NCBI GenBank assembly: GCA_045642025.1 | Contig: JAZUIB010000002.1 | Location: 1 to 27,473, forward strand | Direction: 5' to 3' | Source of the DNA: Equadaptatus sp045642025 | GTDB taxonomy: Bacteria; Synergistota; Synergistia; Synergistales; Synergistaceae | DNA length: 27,473 bases | Part shown: piece by piece, positions 14,783 to 23,291 of the stretch | Layout: each line of letters starts with the position of its first letter | Position numbering within the stretch: position 1 is the stretch's first letter | Position numbers and translations under genes: made by a program | The notes under the pieces: model-generated | Databases searched by the model: none | Told to the model about the DNA's origin: nothing | Seen by the model: the letters and a program-made list of their open reading frames with translations, nothing else

Positions 14783-15523
14783 ATGTTAAGAAAATTTAGG
14801 CACTGTAAAATATTTATTTCAATGCTTCTTATTCTGTTTTTGTTTGTACCGCCCGTGTTGGCTGCGAATAAAAACAATAAACTGTCAAGATCTCGTGCAA
14901 AACAGACAGAATGCAGTAAATCGTCAAAAAAACGCAGTGCAAAAACATCGAAACGCAGAAGCAGAAAGCTGGGCATGAAAAATCGGTACCGCGGAAGAGC
15001 GCGCTATGTAAGTTCAGCAGAAAGTCTGCAGCAAAAAAAAGAGATCGCTGCAATAACGGCGCAACTTGAAGAACATCCGGATCTTTCCGGCGATGTTCCA
15101 GAACTTTCCGCAGGTGAATTTGTTTGGCCGCTGAAGTACGGGTATATTTCACGAGGAGTAAGGGGTAGACATCGCGGAGTAGATATGATGTGCTTTGCCG
15201 GTTATCCGATTTACGCAGTTGCTGACGGAGTAGTTGAAACTATTAGTATTAACAACAGAAATTATTCGGGTTATGGCAAAATGGTAATTATACGCCATGA
15301 TGATAAACAAATCCAGTCGCTTTATGCGCACTGTTCGGCTATTTATCTGCATGAGGGACAGACTGTGAGAAGAGGACAGAAAATTGCAGCGGTAGGCAGA
15401 ACCGGAAGAGCAACAGGCAGCCATCTGCATTTTGAAATGCGTGGTTACGACGGTAAGCAGCTGAATCCGCTTAAATATCTTCCGTCAATAGGTGCTCTGG
15501 GACACACATATGTTCCGCATTAA
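14783..15523 (+). CDS. Exported M23-family metallopeptidase, LytM type (246 aa)
   Basis: A signal peptide covers residues ~1-28 (hydrophobic ISMLLILFLFVPPVLA). Residues 30-75 are a very basic, Ser/Lys/Arg-rich linker likely to sit near the cell wall or outer leaflet. The LytM domain spans about 114-232. Its zinc and catalytic residues are His130 and Asp134 (RHRGVD), His183 (YAHCS) and His214/His216 (SHLHFEM), so it should be an active peptidoglycan endopeptidase rather than a degenerate activator. It starts 9 bp after the hydrolase gene, in the same run of plus-strand genes. Confidence 0.9.
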   Translation: MLRKFRHCKIFISMLLILFLFVPPVLAANKNNKLSRSRAKQTECSKSSKKRSAKTSKRRSRKLGMKNRYRGRARYVSSAESLQQKKEIAAITAQLEEHPDLSGDVPELSAGEFVWPLKYGYISRGVRGRHRGVDMMCFAGYPIYAVADGVVETISINNRNYSGYGKMVIIRHDDKQIQSLYAHCSAIYLHEGQTVRRGQKIAAVGRTGRATGSHLHFEMRGYDGKQLNPLKYLPSIGALGHTYVPH

Positions 15524-15567
15524 TTGTTAAATCAGTTTATAATTTAAAAATACAGAGAGGAAACATA

Positions 15568-16218
15568 ATGCTTTATTGGATAATCGGTTTTATTCTGCTC
15601 GTTTATTTTGGAATTTACCACAGGTTTACAAGACACGGCACAAAAAATATCCCAAAGGACCGTACATGTATTTTTGCTTCAAACCATGCAAGCTATCTTG
15701 ACCCGCCTTTGGTGGGAATTGCCGTTATTCCGCGCAGAATCCGTTTTGTGGCCTGGGAAAAGCTATTTACAGTGCCTGTTTTCGGCACTTTTATTAGAGT
15801 TTTAGGCGCAGTTCCTGTTTCTCAGGAAAATAAAAACTCCTCTGCCGCGCTGCTTCGTATGGTTATGGGCTTCCTGAAAGAAGGGCACTCTGTTTTTATA
15901 TGTCCCGAGGGGCACAGAACGCTTAACGGTGAGTTGTCGCCTCTTGAAGGCGGAGTAGCTATTATGGCACTTAAAACAAATACTCCGATAGTGCCTACCT
16001 GGTGCGGAGGGACTTTTGGCGCTATGTCGCCCGATATGACTTTCCCACGGCCAAAAAAACTTTACGTAAGATTCGGAGAGCCAATTTATATGGAAAATTT
16101 GCCGGCGGAGTTTTCGGTTAAGGAAAAAATCGCTCTTATACTTGATAAAATCAATGAATTTTACAAAAATATGGATGCTGAAGATAAAGCATCAGGTATT
16201 CTGAAAGTCAGAAAATGA
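15568..16218 (+). CDS. plsC: 1-acylglycerol-3-phosphate acyltransferase (PlsC-like, 216 aa)
   Basis: The acyltransferase signature is intact: His40 and Asp45 in NHASYLD, and the phosphate-binding PEGHR at 113-117 (usually PEGTR). One N-terminal membrane helix (residues 2-17) anchors it. It would transfer an acyl chain to lysophosphatidic acid in phospholipid synthesis. The stop overlaps the HydF start by four bases. The start has GAGAGGAAAC upstream. Other members of the family act on different lyso-lipids, so the exact acceptor is not certain. Confidence 0.88.
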   Translation: MLYWIIGFILLVYFGIYHRFTRHGTKNIPKDRTCIFASNHASYLDPPLVGIAVIPRRIRFVAWEKLFTVPVFGTFIRVLGAVPVSQENKNSSAALLRMVMGFLKEGHSVFICPEGHRTLNGELSPLEGGVAIMALKTNTPIVPTWCGGTFGAMSPDMTFPRPKKLYVRFGEPIYMENLPAEFSVKEKIALILDKINEFYKNMDAEDKASGILKVRK

Positions 16219-17435
16219 GTAATTTAAATTCAACTCCCCGCGCAAACCGGCTGCATATTGGCATTTTCGGCAGAAGAAATGCCGGAAAATCAAGCATTGC
16301 CAATTTAATTACGGCACAGAATACTGCTCTTGTTTCTGACAAAGCAGGTACTACTACGGACCCTGTATTTAAAAGTATGGAACTTTTGCCGCTGGGACCC
16401 GTGGAAATTCTTGACACAGCAGGTTTTGACGATGAAGGGCAGCTTGGCATGCTCCGTGTTGAAAAAACAAAGGATATGCTGCAGAAAACTGACCTTGCAC
16501 TTCTTGTCGTTGCCGTTGATGCTGCTGGCGATTTAAGCCTTGAATGTGAGTGGTGCGATAAATTTAAACATACAAATACGGCAATACTTGGCATTTTGAA
16601 TAAAACTGATTTGCTTTCGAAAGATGAAACTGCCGGAATCTGCAAAAAACTTTCAGTTGAACTTGGCATTAAATTTATCCCTGTCAGTGCAAAAAACAAA
16701 CTACACCGTGCGGCGCTGCTTTCAGAAATCGTTGAGTGTGCACCTGCTGATTTTGAAAATCCTGTGCTATGCGGAGATTTGTTCAAACAGGGTGATACGG
16801 TTGTTCTTGTTGCGCCTCAGGACAAACAGGCGCCGAAAGGACGTCTTATTCTTCCACAGGTGCAGGTAATACGCGATATTCTTGATAATAACGGTACTGC
16901 CTGTGTCTGTACGTTTAAAGAACTGCAGAATACGCTTGACTCTCTGAAAAAATCACCGGACCTTGTAATAACAGACTCGCAAGTGTTTTCAGAAGTTGCA
17001 CGCGTTCTGCCAAAGGACACTCCGCTAACATCGTTCTCAATAATAATGGCGCGTGCAAAAGGCGAACTTTCACAGTTTGTCTCCGGCGCCAAAAAAATCG
17101 GTGAACTTAAGGAAACAGACAGAGTGTTGATAGCGGAAGCTTGTACGCACGCGCCGCTTAATGAGGATATAGGAAGGGTAAAATTACCGCAAAGACTGAA
17201 AAAACTTGCAGGAGAAGGTCTTGCTGTTGATATTGCTGCCGGCAGCGCTTTTCCAAAAGACCTTTCGCCGTATGCGCTGGTTATTCATTGCGGCGGCTGC
17301 ATGTTTACCAGAAAACAGCTTATGTCGCGCTTAATTGAAGCGGCGGAGCAGAATATACCAATTACAAATTACGGTGTTGCACTTGCCTATATGAACGGAA
17401 TACTTGACAGAGTTGTATCAGTTTTTGAAAAATAA
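16215..17435 (+). CDS. hydF: [FeFe]-hydrogenase maturation GTPase HydF (406 aa)
   Basis: The N-terminal Ras-like GTPase domain has the P-loop GRRNAGKSS (19-27), TTTDP switch I, DTAG (67-70), NKTD and SAK. The C-terminal part carries the HydF iron-sulfur ligands: Cys310 and His312 (ACTHAPLN), then Cys359 and Cys362 (HCGGC). HydF is the scaffold on which the 2Fe subcluster is assembled with HydE and HydG before transfer to the hydrogenase. No hydE, hydG or hydrogenase gene is in this window, so they must be elsewhere. It overlaps plsC by four bases (ATGA), which is an unexpected partner. Confidence 0.95.
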   Translation: MSNLNSTPRANRLHIGIFGRRNAGKSSIANLITAQNTALVSDKAGTTTDPVFKSMELLPLGPVEILDTAGFDDEGQLGMLRVEKTKDMLQKTDLALLVVAVDAAGDLSLECEWCDKFKHTNTAILGILNKTDLLSKDETAGICKKLSVELGIKFIPVSAKNKLHRAALLSEIVECAPADFENPVLCGDLFKQGDTVVLVAPQDKQAPKGRLILPQVQVIRDILDNNGTACVCTFKELQNTLDSLKKSPDLVITDSQVFSEVARVLPKDTPLTSFSIIMARAKGELSQFVSGAKKIGELKETDRVLIAEACTHAPLNEDIGRVKLPQRLKKLAGEGLAVDIAAGSAFPKDLSPYALVIHCGGCMFTRKQLMSRLIEAAEQNIPITNYGVALAYMNGILDRVVSVFEK

Positions 17436-17478
17436 GTTATAATTCTATTATAATGTGTGAAACGGGAGTTGAAATTCA

Positions 17479-18756
17479 GTGGATACTGATTTGTATGTAA
17501 GTTTGGGGTTCCTTCTTATACTGCTTGTACTTTCCAATTTTTTCAGCGCGGCGGAAACCTCAATTACAGCATCGACCAAAGGTAAGTTACTTGCGCTTGC
17601 CGATGAATATCCACAGAGAAGAAAAGGTCTTCTGTGGTTGAGTGAGAATATTTCCAAGGCAATCAATATCACTCTTATCGGCAACAACCTTGTTAACATA
17701 GCGTCTTCTGCCGTGGCAACAGCGCTAGCCCTGAAACTGTTCGGTACTGCAGGCGCAGCATGGGCTGTTTTTGTCATGACAGCTCTTATTGTTGTTTTCT
17801 GTGAAGTACTGCCGAAAAATATAGCAATTTCCGAACAGGACGACGTGCTTATGCACAGCCTTCCTGTACTTCTGAAACTGAGAATAGTTCTATGGCCTAT
17901 GGTGTTTGTCATACAAGCGGTGCTTTCGTTGGCAGAAAAAATCAGCGGTAAAAAACTGTCGGCTACAAGCGGACTTGCATCGCGCGAGGAACTTGAGCAC
18001 ATTGTTACGGAAGGTAGCGAGAGCGGCGTACTGGATGAGGATGAAAGTGAAATGATACACAGCATTATTGACTTTGAAGAGACAAAAGTGTCGGAGGTAA
18101 TGGTGCCGCGTGTTGACACGGAAGCCATAGAAATCAACAGCAGCATAGATGAGGCTGTTGAACTTTCTCTCAAATCGGGACATTCAAGAATTCCTGTCTA
18201 TGAAGAAGATCTTGATGAAATACGTGGCGTACTTTATGCAAAAGACCTTCTGACGCTGCTCGCCGGCGGTCAGAAAAAGACAATATCTGAAATTATGCGC
18301 AAGCCCATGTTTATTCCTGAAACAATGAAGACGGACGAAGCGCTTGAAACAATGAAAAAGTCAAAAAAACATATTGCCATAGTAATAGACGAATACGGCG
18401 GTACTGCAGGTATTGTTACACTTGAAGACCTTATAGAGGAAATAATCGGAGATATTCAGGACGAGTATGACAGGGAAACACCGGAAATTCAGCAGGAGAA
18501 TGAAAACTGCTGGCTTGCGCAGGGACAGGTTAATCTTGAAGATCTGTCGGACACGGTTGGTTATCCGTTCTGTGAAGAATTTAACGAGGTTGATACACTT
18601 GCAGGCATGGTGCTTGAACTTTCCGGAAATTTCCCGAGTGCCGGTGAAACAATAAGTTACAGAACATGGGACTTTCATGTGCTTGATGTACAGAAACACA
18701 GAGTGCTCTCCGTCAGGCTCAAAAATTTCCCAGGCAGGGAATACAATGAAGCGTAA
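17479..18756 (+). CDS. CNNM/CorC-type transporter: DUF21 membrane domain, CBS pair, CorC/HlyC domain (425 aa)
   Basis: Residues 1-190 are the DUF21 membrane domain (SNFFSAAETSITAS, then FCEVLPKNIAIS). A tandem CBS domain follows (KVSEVMVPRVDTEAI, then HIAIVIDEYGGTAGIVTLED near 295-320), and then a CorC/HlyC domain to the end. The family includes bacterial Mg2+ exporters and was once called hemolysin C; no toxin role is implied. The start is GTG, with GGGAG 10 nt upstream, and no better ATG is in frame. A TATAAT at 17449-17454 just ahead could mark a promoter, but its -35 is poor. The end overlaps the next gene. Confidence 0.9.
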   Translation: MDTDLYVSLGFLLILLVLSNFFSAAETSITASTKGKLLALADEYPQRRKGLLWLSENISKAINITLIGNNLVNIASSAVATALALKLFGTAGAAWAVFVMTALIVVFCEVLPKNIAISEQDDVLMHSLPVLLKLRIVLWPMVFVIQAVLSLAEKISGKKLSATSGLASREELEHIVTEGSESGVLDEDESEMIHSIIDFEETKVSEVMVPRVDTEAIEINSSIDEAVELSLKSGHSRIPVYEEDLDEIRGVLYAKDLLTLLAGGQKKTISEIMRKPMFIPETMKTDEALETMKKSKKHIAIVIDEYGGTAGIVTLEDLIEEIIGDIQDEYDRETPEIQQENENCWLAQGQVNLEDLSDTVGYPFCEEFNEVDTLAGMVLELSGNFPSAGETISYRTWDFHVLDVQKHRVLSVRLKNFPGREYNEA

Positions 18757-19402
18757 CGGCGGATTACCGCCGTTTTATTATGAACGAAAAATTGCAGGAA
18801 GCAGAACAATATTGTACAAAAACTGCAGAGATTATCTGTTTATAGTTTTTTTCTGTGCAGTGCTTTCATTCGGTATCTACAACATTCATGCAGTTTCAAA
18901 AGTAACAGAAGGCGGAATTATAGGTCTAACGCTGCTTTTTTACAACTGGTTCGGAATATCTCCTTCTATTACGAGCTTTGGTGTCGGAATGCTCTGCTTT
19001 GCTTTCGGTTGGAAATTGTTTGGCAACAGATTTATTATACGTTCCTTGACTGCTATATGCGCAGTTTCTGTTTCTTACCGCATTTTTGAACTGCTGTCGC
19101 CTCCACTATGGCCGCAGCTTGCGGATATGCCTTTAACAGCTGCTTTGGCTGGAGCAATGTTTGTAGGTGTTAGCACAGGCTTTTGTGTAAAACTCGGGGC
19201 TGCAACTGCCGGAGACGATGCGTTGGCGATGGGTATTGCGCGCCTTACAGGAATAAAAATACAGTGGGTTTATATGTTCTTTGACATTACCATACTTTTA
19301 TTGTCGCTCACATATATACCGTTTGGACGGATAATCTGGTCATTTCTGACTGTTACTTTGTCAGGTCAGATAATAGGATTGATTAACGGAAAAAGTCGCT
19401 GA
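18746..19402 (+). CDS. YitT-family integral membrane protein (218 aa)
   Basis: Five or so hydrophobic segments with the family phrases VTEGGIIGLTLLFYNWFGIS and CVKLGAATAGDDALAMGIA. This resembles the YitT/YczE (DUF161-type) membrane domain. The C-terminal ligand-binding domain of full-length YitT proteins is absent, so this is the short form. No transport substrate is established for such proteins. I chose the ATG at 18746, which overlaps the preceding gene by 11 bases; the frame is open further upstream to 18677, but that part lies entirely inside the previous gene. Confidence 0.75.
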   Translation: MKRNGGLPPFYYERKIAGSRTILYKNCRDYLFIVFFCAVLSFGIYNIHAVSKVTEGGIIGLTLLFYNWFGISPSITSFGVGMLCFAFGWKLFGNRFIIRSLTAICAVSVSYRIFELLSPPLWPQLADMPLTAALAGAMFVGVSTGFCVKLGAATAGDDALAMGIARLTGIKIQWVYMFFDITILLLSLTYIPFGRIIWSFLTVTLSGQIIGLINGKSR

Positions 19403-19468
19403 AGTGCTTATGGAAAAATTACTGCGTTTCTGCGATAATATGTTTGAAAGATTTACTGGAGGCGGAAA

Positions 19469-20221
19469 ATGAAATTTGCGGCAAAGGTGAGTTACAACGG
19501 CGGACTTTTTAGCGGCTGGCAGTATCAGCCTGGATTGTTTACCGTACAGGAGGAAATAGAAAAAGTGCTATCCCTGCTTAACAACGGAGCAGTACGTGTT
19601 ACAGGGGCAGGAAGAACAGATGCCGGTGTCCATGCGCTCGGGCAGGTGTGTAGTTTTGAACTTTCAAAAGACTGGCGGCCCGACAAACTTATGCTTGCCG
19701 TTAATGCCAATCTGCCTGTGGGAATACAGTTTATGAATACCGCAGAGGTGCCGTCAGACTTTAACGCTCGCTTTGACACTATTTCACGGGAATATGTTTA
19801 TTTTATATGGAACAGCAGAACTGTTTATCCGCATATTGAGCCGTTTGTGTGCCATCTGAAAGCACGCGGCTATGACTGGAAACTTGCGGCGGACGCATGC
19901 CATTTTCTTGAAGGAGAACATGACTTCAGCGCATTCTGCAAAAAAAACGAAGTGCCGGAAAATGCCATGCGCACGCTGCAGAGCGTTAAGCTGCGCAAAC
20001 GAGGGGATCTTGTGTGGCTATATGTGAAGGGAAACGCTTTTCTAATGAATATGATTCGCATAATGCTGGGGAACCTTGAAATTGTTGCTTTGGGCAAACG
20101 TCCGCCGGAATGGATAAAAGAACTGCTTGATGGAGGCATAAGAGAAGACGGCGGCAGAACTTTTCCGCCTTCCGGACTTTTCTTCCGCAGGGTGAATTAC
20201 GAAAAAAAACTGTTTGATTAA
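19469..20221 (+). CDS. truA: tRNA pseudouridine synthase A, TruA (250 aa)
   Basis: The catalytic Asp51 lies in the invariant GRTDAGVHA. Other TruA landmarks are SYNGGLFSGWQ near the N-terminus, RFDTISREYVYFIWN in the middle and NAFLMNMIRIMLGNLE near residues 185-200. It converts U38-U40 in the tRNA anticodon stem to pseudouridine. Length is typical. GGAGGCGG lies 5 nt before the ATG, nearly the same ribosome site as for the copper ATPase gene. Confidence 0.95.
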   Translation: MKFAAKVSYNGGLFSGWQYQPGLFTVQEEIEKVLSLLNNGAVRVTGAGRTDAGVHALGQVCSFELSKDWRPDKLMLAVNANLPVGIQFMNTAEVPSDFNARFDTISREYVYFIWNSRTVYPHIEPFVCHLKARGYDWKLAADACHFLEGEHDFSAFCKKNEVPENAMRTLQSVKLRKRGDLVWLYVKGNAFLMNMIRIMLGNLEIVALGKRPPEWIKELLDGGIREDGGRTFPPSGLFFRRVNYEKKLFD

Positions 20222-20292
20222 CAAAACATCTGTTTTTGATGTACAATTATTAACTATAAATAACAGAATGAGATACATGGAGGCTGATTGCT

Positions 20293-21336
20293 TTGTGGAG
20301 CAGAGATATAGGAATTGACTTAGGAACAGCAACAGTTCTTGTTTACATAAAAGGCAAAGGAATTGTTCTCCGCGAACCTTCCGTTGTTGCACTTGACGAG
20401 GATACAGGTAGAATTCTTGCTGTTGGCGAAGATGCAAAGATAATGATAGGAAGAACGCCGGGCAATGTTGTGGCAATACGTCCGCTTCGTGACGGTGTCA
20501 TTGCAGACTATACAATGACAGAGGTTATGATGCGCGAATTTGTCCGTAAAGTAACGTCCGGAATTGAACGCATTGTTCGTCACCGCATTATGGTAGGTGT
20601 GCCTGCAGGTGCAACTAACGTAGAACGCCGTGCTGTCCTTGAAGCTGCGGTAGAAGTCGGCGCGAAGGAGGCTTTTCTTATCGAAGAGCCTATGGCAGCA
20701 GCGATAGGTGCCCATTTGCCTATAGGGGAGCCTGTCGGTAACATGGTTGTTGACATAGGTGGAGGTACTTCAGACATTGCAGTTGCATCTCTCGGAGGTC
20801 TTGTTGTATGTGAATCTCTCCGTGTAGGAGGAGACAAATTTGACGAGGCTATTATCCGTTACATACGCCGCCAGTACAACCTTGCTATAGGTGAACAGAC
20901 GGCTGAACTTGTAAAAAAAGAGATAGGTTCCTGTCTTGTTCAGGATGTTTCGGAAAATCTTGCAATGGAAATACGTGGCAGCGACCTTGTACATGGTCTT
21001 CCAAGACCTTTGACAATTACCAGCGCGGATATCTCGGCTGCCATAGAAGAACCTATCAGTCAGCTTATCGCAGCAATCAAAAGGGTTCTGGAAAAAACAC
21101 CACCGGAACTTTCTTCCGATGTTATCGAAAGAGGCATAATTCTTACAGGCGGCGGAGCTTATCTGCGTGGTCTTCCGTCTCTTATTTCAAGAGAGACGGA
21201 GATAGTATGCAACGTGGCAGAATCAGCTTCAGAATGTGTTGTTATGGGTACGGGCATAGCGCTTGAATCACTTGACAAACTGAAAGAATGTGGCGCAGTT
21301 TACTCAAGTACAAGAAGAGGAAGCAGAAGAAAATAA
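20293..21336 (+). CDS. mreB: Rod-shape-determining actin-like protein MreB (347 aa)
   Basis: MreB phrases run through the protein: DIGIDLGTATVLVY (phosphate 1), PSVVALDEDTGRILAVG, VGVPAGATNVERRAV, EEPMAAAIGAHLPI, VDIGGGTSDIAV (phosphate 2) and ILTGGGAYLRGLPSL (adenosine loop). It forms the membrane-bound filaments that guide side-wall synthesis. The start codon is TTG at 20293 with GGAGG 9 nt upstream; the nearby ATG at 20277 and the GTG at 20295 are out of frame. No mreC or mreD follows, which is unusual. The C-terminus is a basic run (STRRGSRRK). Confidence 0.94.
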   Translation: MWSRDIGIDLGTATVLVYIKGKGIVLREPSVVALDEDTGRILAVGEDAKIMIGRTPGNVVAIRPLRDGVIADYTMTEVMMREFVRKVTSGIERIVRHRIMVGVPAGATNVERRAVLEAAVEVGAKEAFLIEEPMAAAIGAHLPIGEPVGNMVVDIGGGTSDIAVASLGGLVVCESLRVGGDKFDEAIIRYIRRQYNLAIGEQTAELVKKEIGSCLVQDVSENLAMEIRGSDLVHGLPRPLTITSADISAAIEEPISQLIAAIKRVLEKTPPELSSDVIERGIILTGGGAYLRGLPSLISRETEIVCNVAESASECVVMGTGIALESLDKLKECGAVYSSTRRGSRRK

Positions 21337-21337
21337 T

Positions 21338-21772
21338 ATGACCGAGAACATTAAAGCGGAGGAACGTTCCTGTTTTTATGAGAGCGGCCTCCGTTTTTCC
21401 TGTAAAAGCTGCGGAGCATGCTGTAGCAAAGATCCGGGGTATATATGGGTTACAGAAGATGAAGCCTGCCGCATTGCAGACTATCTGAAAATTGCAGTTG
21501 ACGAACTTACGCAATTGTGCCTATATGAGGATGTAAGCGGAAACAAAAGCATAAAAGATCTTCCTGAAAGAAACTACGACTGCATATTCTTAGATGCTGA
21601 AACACGGCGTTGCAGAATATATCCTGTTCGCCCAAAACAATGCGCGCAGTTCCCTTTTTGGAAATCGATGCTTGAAAACAAAGCTGAATGGGATTTTTAC
21701 GCGCGCCGCTGTCCAGGCATGAACCGTGGAAAACTTTACAGCAAAGAAGAAATTGAAGAACTGATGAAATAA
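21338..21772 (+). CDS. YkgJ-family Cys-cluster protein (144 aa)
   Basis: The clustered cysteines CKSCGACC (Cys22, 25, 28, 29) plus later YDCIF, RRCRIYPVRPKQC and RRCPGM form the metal-binding pattern of the YkgJ (UPF0153) family. Such proteins are thought to bind zinc or iron; no reaction is established. I chose the ATG at 21338, one base after the mreB stop; an open frame reaching back to 21290 lies inside mreB. The gene is closely followed by a 48-residue zinc-ribbon gene. Confidence 0.8.
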   Translation: MTENIKAEERSCFYESGLRFSCKSCGACCSKDPGYIWVTEDEACRIADYLKIAVDELTQLCLYEDVSGNKSIKDLPERNYDCIFLDAETRRCRIYPVRPKQCAQFPFWKSMLENKAEWDFYARRCPGMNRGKLYSKEEIEELMK

Positions 21773-21786
21773 ACGGAGGTATTGTT

Positions 21787-21933
21787 ATGGACGACGCAAA
21801 AATATGTCCGTTTTGCGGACTGAGGCTGGCAAGAAGACTCTCACAGGTGAGCGCAACTTGCTGGAGATACCGTTGTGCTAAGTGTAAGAAGGTTTTTATA
21901 GTTGACGAAAGCACTGGTGAAATAATTAAATAA
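21787..21933 (+). CDS. Small zinc-ribbon protein (48 aa)
   Basis: This short gene starts at ATG 21787 behind an excellent CGGAGGT site (6-nt spacing), 14 bp after the YkgJ-like gene. It has two CxxC knuckles: Cys7/Cys10 in CPFCG and Cys25 plus Cys30/Cys33 in TCWRYRCAKC. That is a treble-clef or zinc-ribbon layout. The end is acidic and plain (VDESTGEIIK). Function is unknown. The strong ribosome site and the clean Cys pattern argue that it is real. Confidence 0.75.
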   Translation: MDDAKICPFCGLRLARRLSQVSATCWRYRCAKCKKVFIVDESTGEIIK

Positions 21934-21953
21934 TTTTAATTACGCTGCTACTG

Positions 21954-21982
21954 TTGACTTTTGAAACTGTTTGTGCCATACT
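21954..21982 (+). promoter_or_regulatory. Promoter of the riboswitch-controlled exchanger gene
   Basis: TTGACT (21954-21959) and CATACT (21977-21982) are 17 bp apart. The start site would be near 21989, just ahead of the conserved riboswitch motif. Confidence 0.75.
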
Positions 21983-21988
21983 CCCAAT

Positions 21989-22105
21989 AAGTTAAGGGAG
22001 TAGTCAGCGCATAGCGCGGCGCAGTCAACATACCCTGTGGAGACACATGGCTGTGACATAATCGACGAGACTTATCTGCATTAGCAGGAAGAGTCTCGTT
22101 TTTTT
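21989..22105 (+). promoter_or_regulatory. yybP-ykoY family (manganese) riboswitch with terminator
   Basis: The leader contains the family hallmarks in order: AAGGGAGTAG (21994-22003), a GTCAACATA element (22023-22031), a matching GTGACATAA (22053-22061), and CGAGACTTATC (22066-22076). The last element is also the 5' arm of a terminator: CGAGACT (22066-22072) pairs with AGTCTCG (22092-22098), with inner CTGC/GCAG pairing and seven T. In this family Mn2+ binding to the aptamer prevents terminator formation, so the gene is turned on by excess Mn2+. The exchanger gene begins 26 bp after the T-run. Family assignment is by motif recognition from memory, not by a covariance search. Confidence 0.82.
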
Positions 22106-22131
22106 ATCTCTTCCTTATACAGGAGGATATT

Positions 22132-23076
22132 ATGGGGATTTTTATTTCAGCACTGATTTTTACTGCAGGAATAATTCTTGTAGTCAAGGGCGGCGATATA
22201 TTTGTTGATGCTGCAACATGGATTGCGCATGCTGCAGGTATTCCGACATTCATTATAGGTGCTACAATTGTCAGTCTGGCAACAACAATGCCTGAAATGA
22301 TTGTTTCTTGCCTTGCGGCTGCGCAGGGCAAAGTTGATATGGCAATCGGAAACGCCGTAGGCTCTGTCACGGCAAATACAGGCTTAATTATGGCACTTGC
22401 TTTCATTTTCATGATTGTGATTATTAATAGGGCAGACTATATAAAGCAGTGCGTTATGCTTGTCGCCTGCTCGGTAATTTTGCTTGCTGGATCACAGCAC
22501 GGACAACTTTCGAATATTGCTTCTCTTTTGCTTGTGACAATATTTACAGGGTTTATGGCGCTGAATGTATATCAGGCAAAAAACAGCAATACACAAAACA
22601 GTGCAGGTAAAAAACAGATTGCAAAAAATGAAATTGTAAAAAATATATTAAACTTCACAGTTGGAATTGCGATGATTGTAGGCGGATCTCAGCTTCTTAT
22701 TAACGGCGGAGCACAACTTGCTCAGGCATTTGGGGTACCTGAAAGAATTATTGCGGTTACATTTGTTGCCATAGGTACTTCGCTTCCTGAGCTTATAACC
22801 ACGATAACAGCAATACGCAAACATGAGTCTGCGCTTTCCGTTGGCAACATCATAGGCGCCAACGTAATTGACCTTTCTCTTATTCTCCCTGTCAGTTCGT
22901 TAATTGCTGGAAAAGCGTTACCGGTTTCCGAAATGGTGCTTAAATTTGATTTTACGGCATGTCTGGCAGTTCTCCTTACAGCACTTGTTCCTCTCCTTAT
23001 CCGCGAAAAGGCATCTCGTTTTCACGGAATAATTCTTCTCGCTGCCTATATGGTCTACATTGCTGTTACGGTTTAA
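22132..23076 (+). CDS. CaCA-superfamily cation/Na+ (or H+) exchanger, candidate Mn2+ exporter (314 aa)
   Basis: Two inverted alpha-repeats are clear: GATIVSLATTMPE..GNAVGSVTAN (residues 43-82) and VAIGTSLPE..GNIIGANVID (212-247). The four ion-ligand positions known from the archaeal exchanger NCX_Mj appear as Glu55, Asn82, Glu220 and Asp247. Two small changes stand out: Val79 where Asn is usual after GS in repeat 1, and Ala243 where Ser is usual in repeat 2. About ten membrane segments are predicted by eye, with a hydrophilic loop near 150-170. The Mn2+ riboswitch upstream argues for manganese export rather than calcium. That specificity is inference; the family assignment is firm. Confidence 0.88.
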   Translation: MGIFISALIFTAGIILVVKGGDIFVDAATWIAHAAGIPTFIIGATIVSLATTMPEMIVSCLAAAQGKVDMAIGNAVGSVTANTGLIMALAFIFMIVIINRADYIKQCVMLVACSVILLAGSQHGQLSNIASLLLVTIFTGFMALNVYQAKNSNTQNSAGKKQIAKNEIVKNILNFTVGIAMIVGGSQLLINGGAQLAQAFGVPERIIAVTFVAIGTSLPELITTITAIRKHESALSVGNIIGANVIDLSLILPVSSLIAGKALPVSEMVLKFDFTACLAVLLTALVPLLIREKASRFHGIILLAAYMVYIAVTV

Positions 23077-23291
23077 TCAGTCAGAAATTTCAGCGATGAA
23101 ACGATATTGTCACCGATTGCTGTATTCCGGCAGTTCTTATGTAAATTTGTAGGATATCGGGTTATGAGCGAATGCGTAAAAAAAAATCGCAGTTTCTGCT
23201 CTTTATCTTCTAAAAAGCAACATTTTGTTGTATGATTATTACAGGCAGATGAAGGCATCTGCGTATTGTATTGCGTAAAGGAGACGGCGCT

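Noticed and set aside
17479..18756. Hemolysin
   Set aside because: The CorC/HlyC label is historical; the domain layout is that of a CNNM-type ion transporter.
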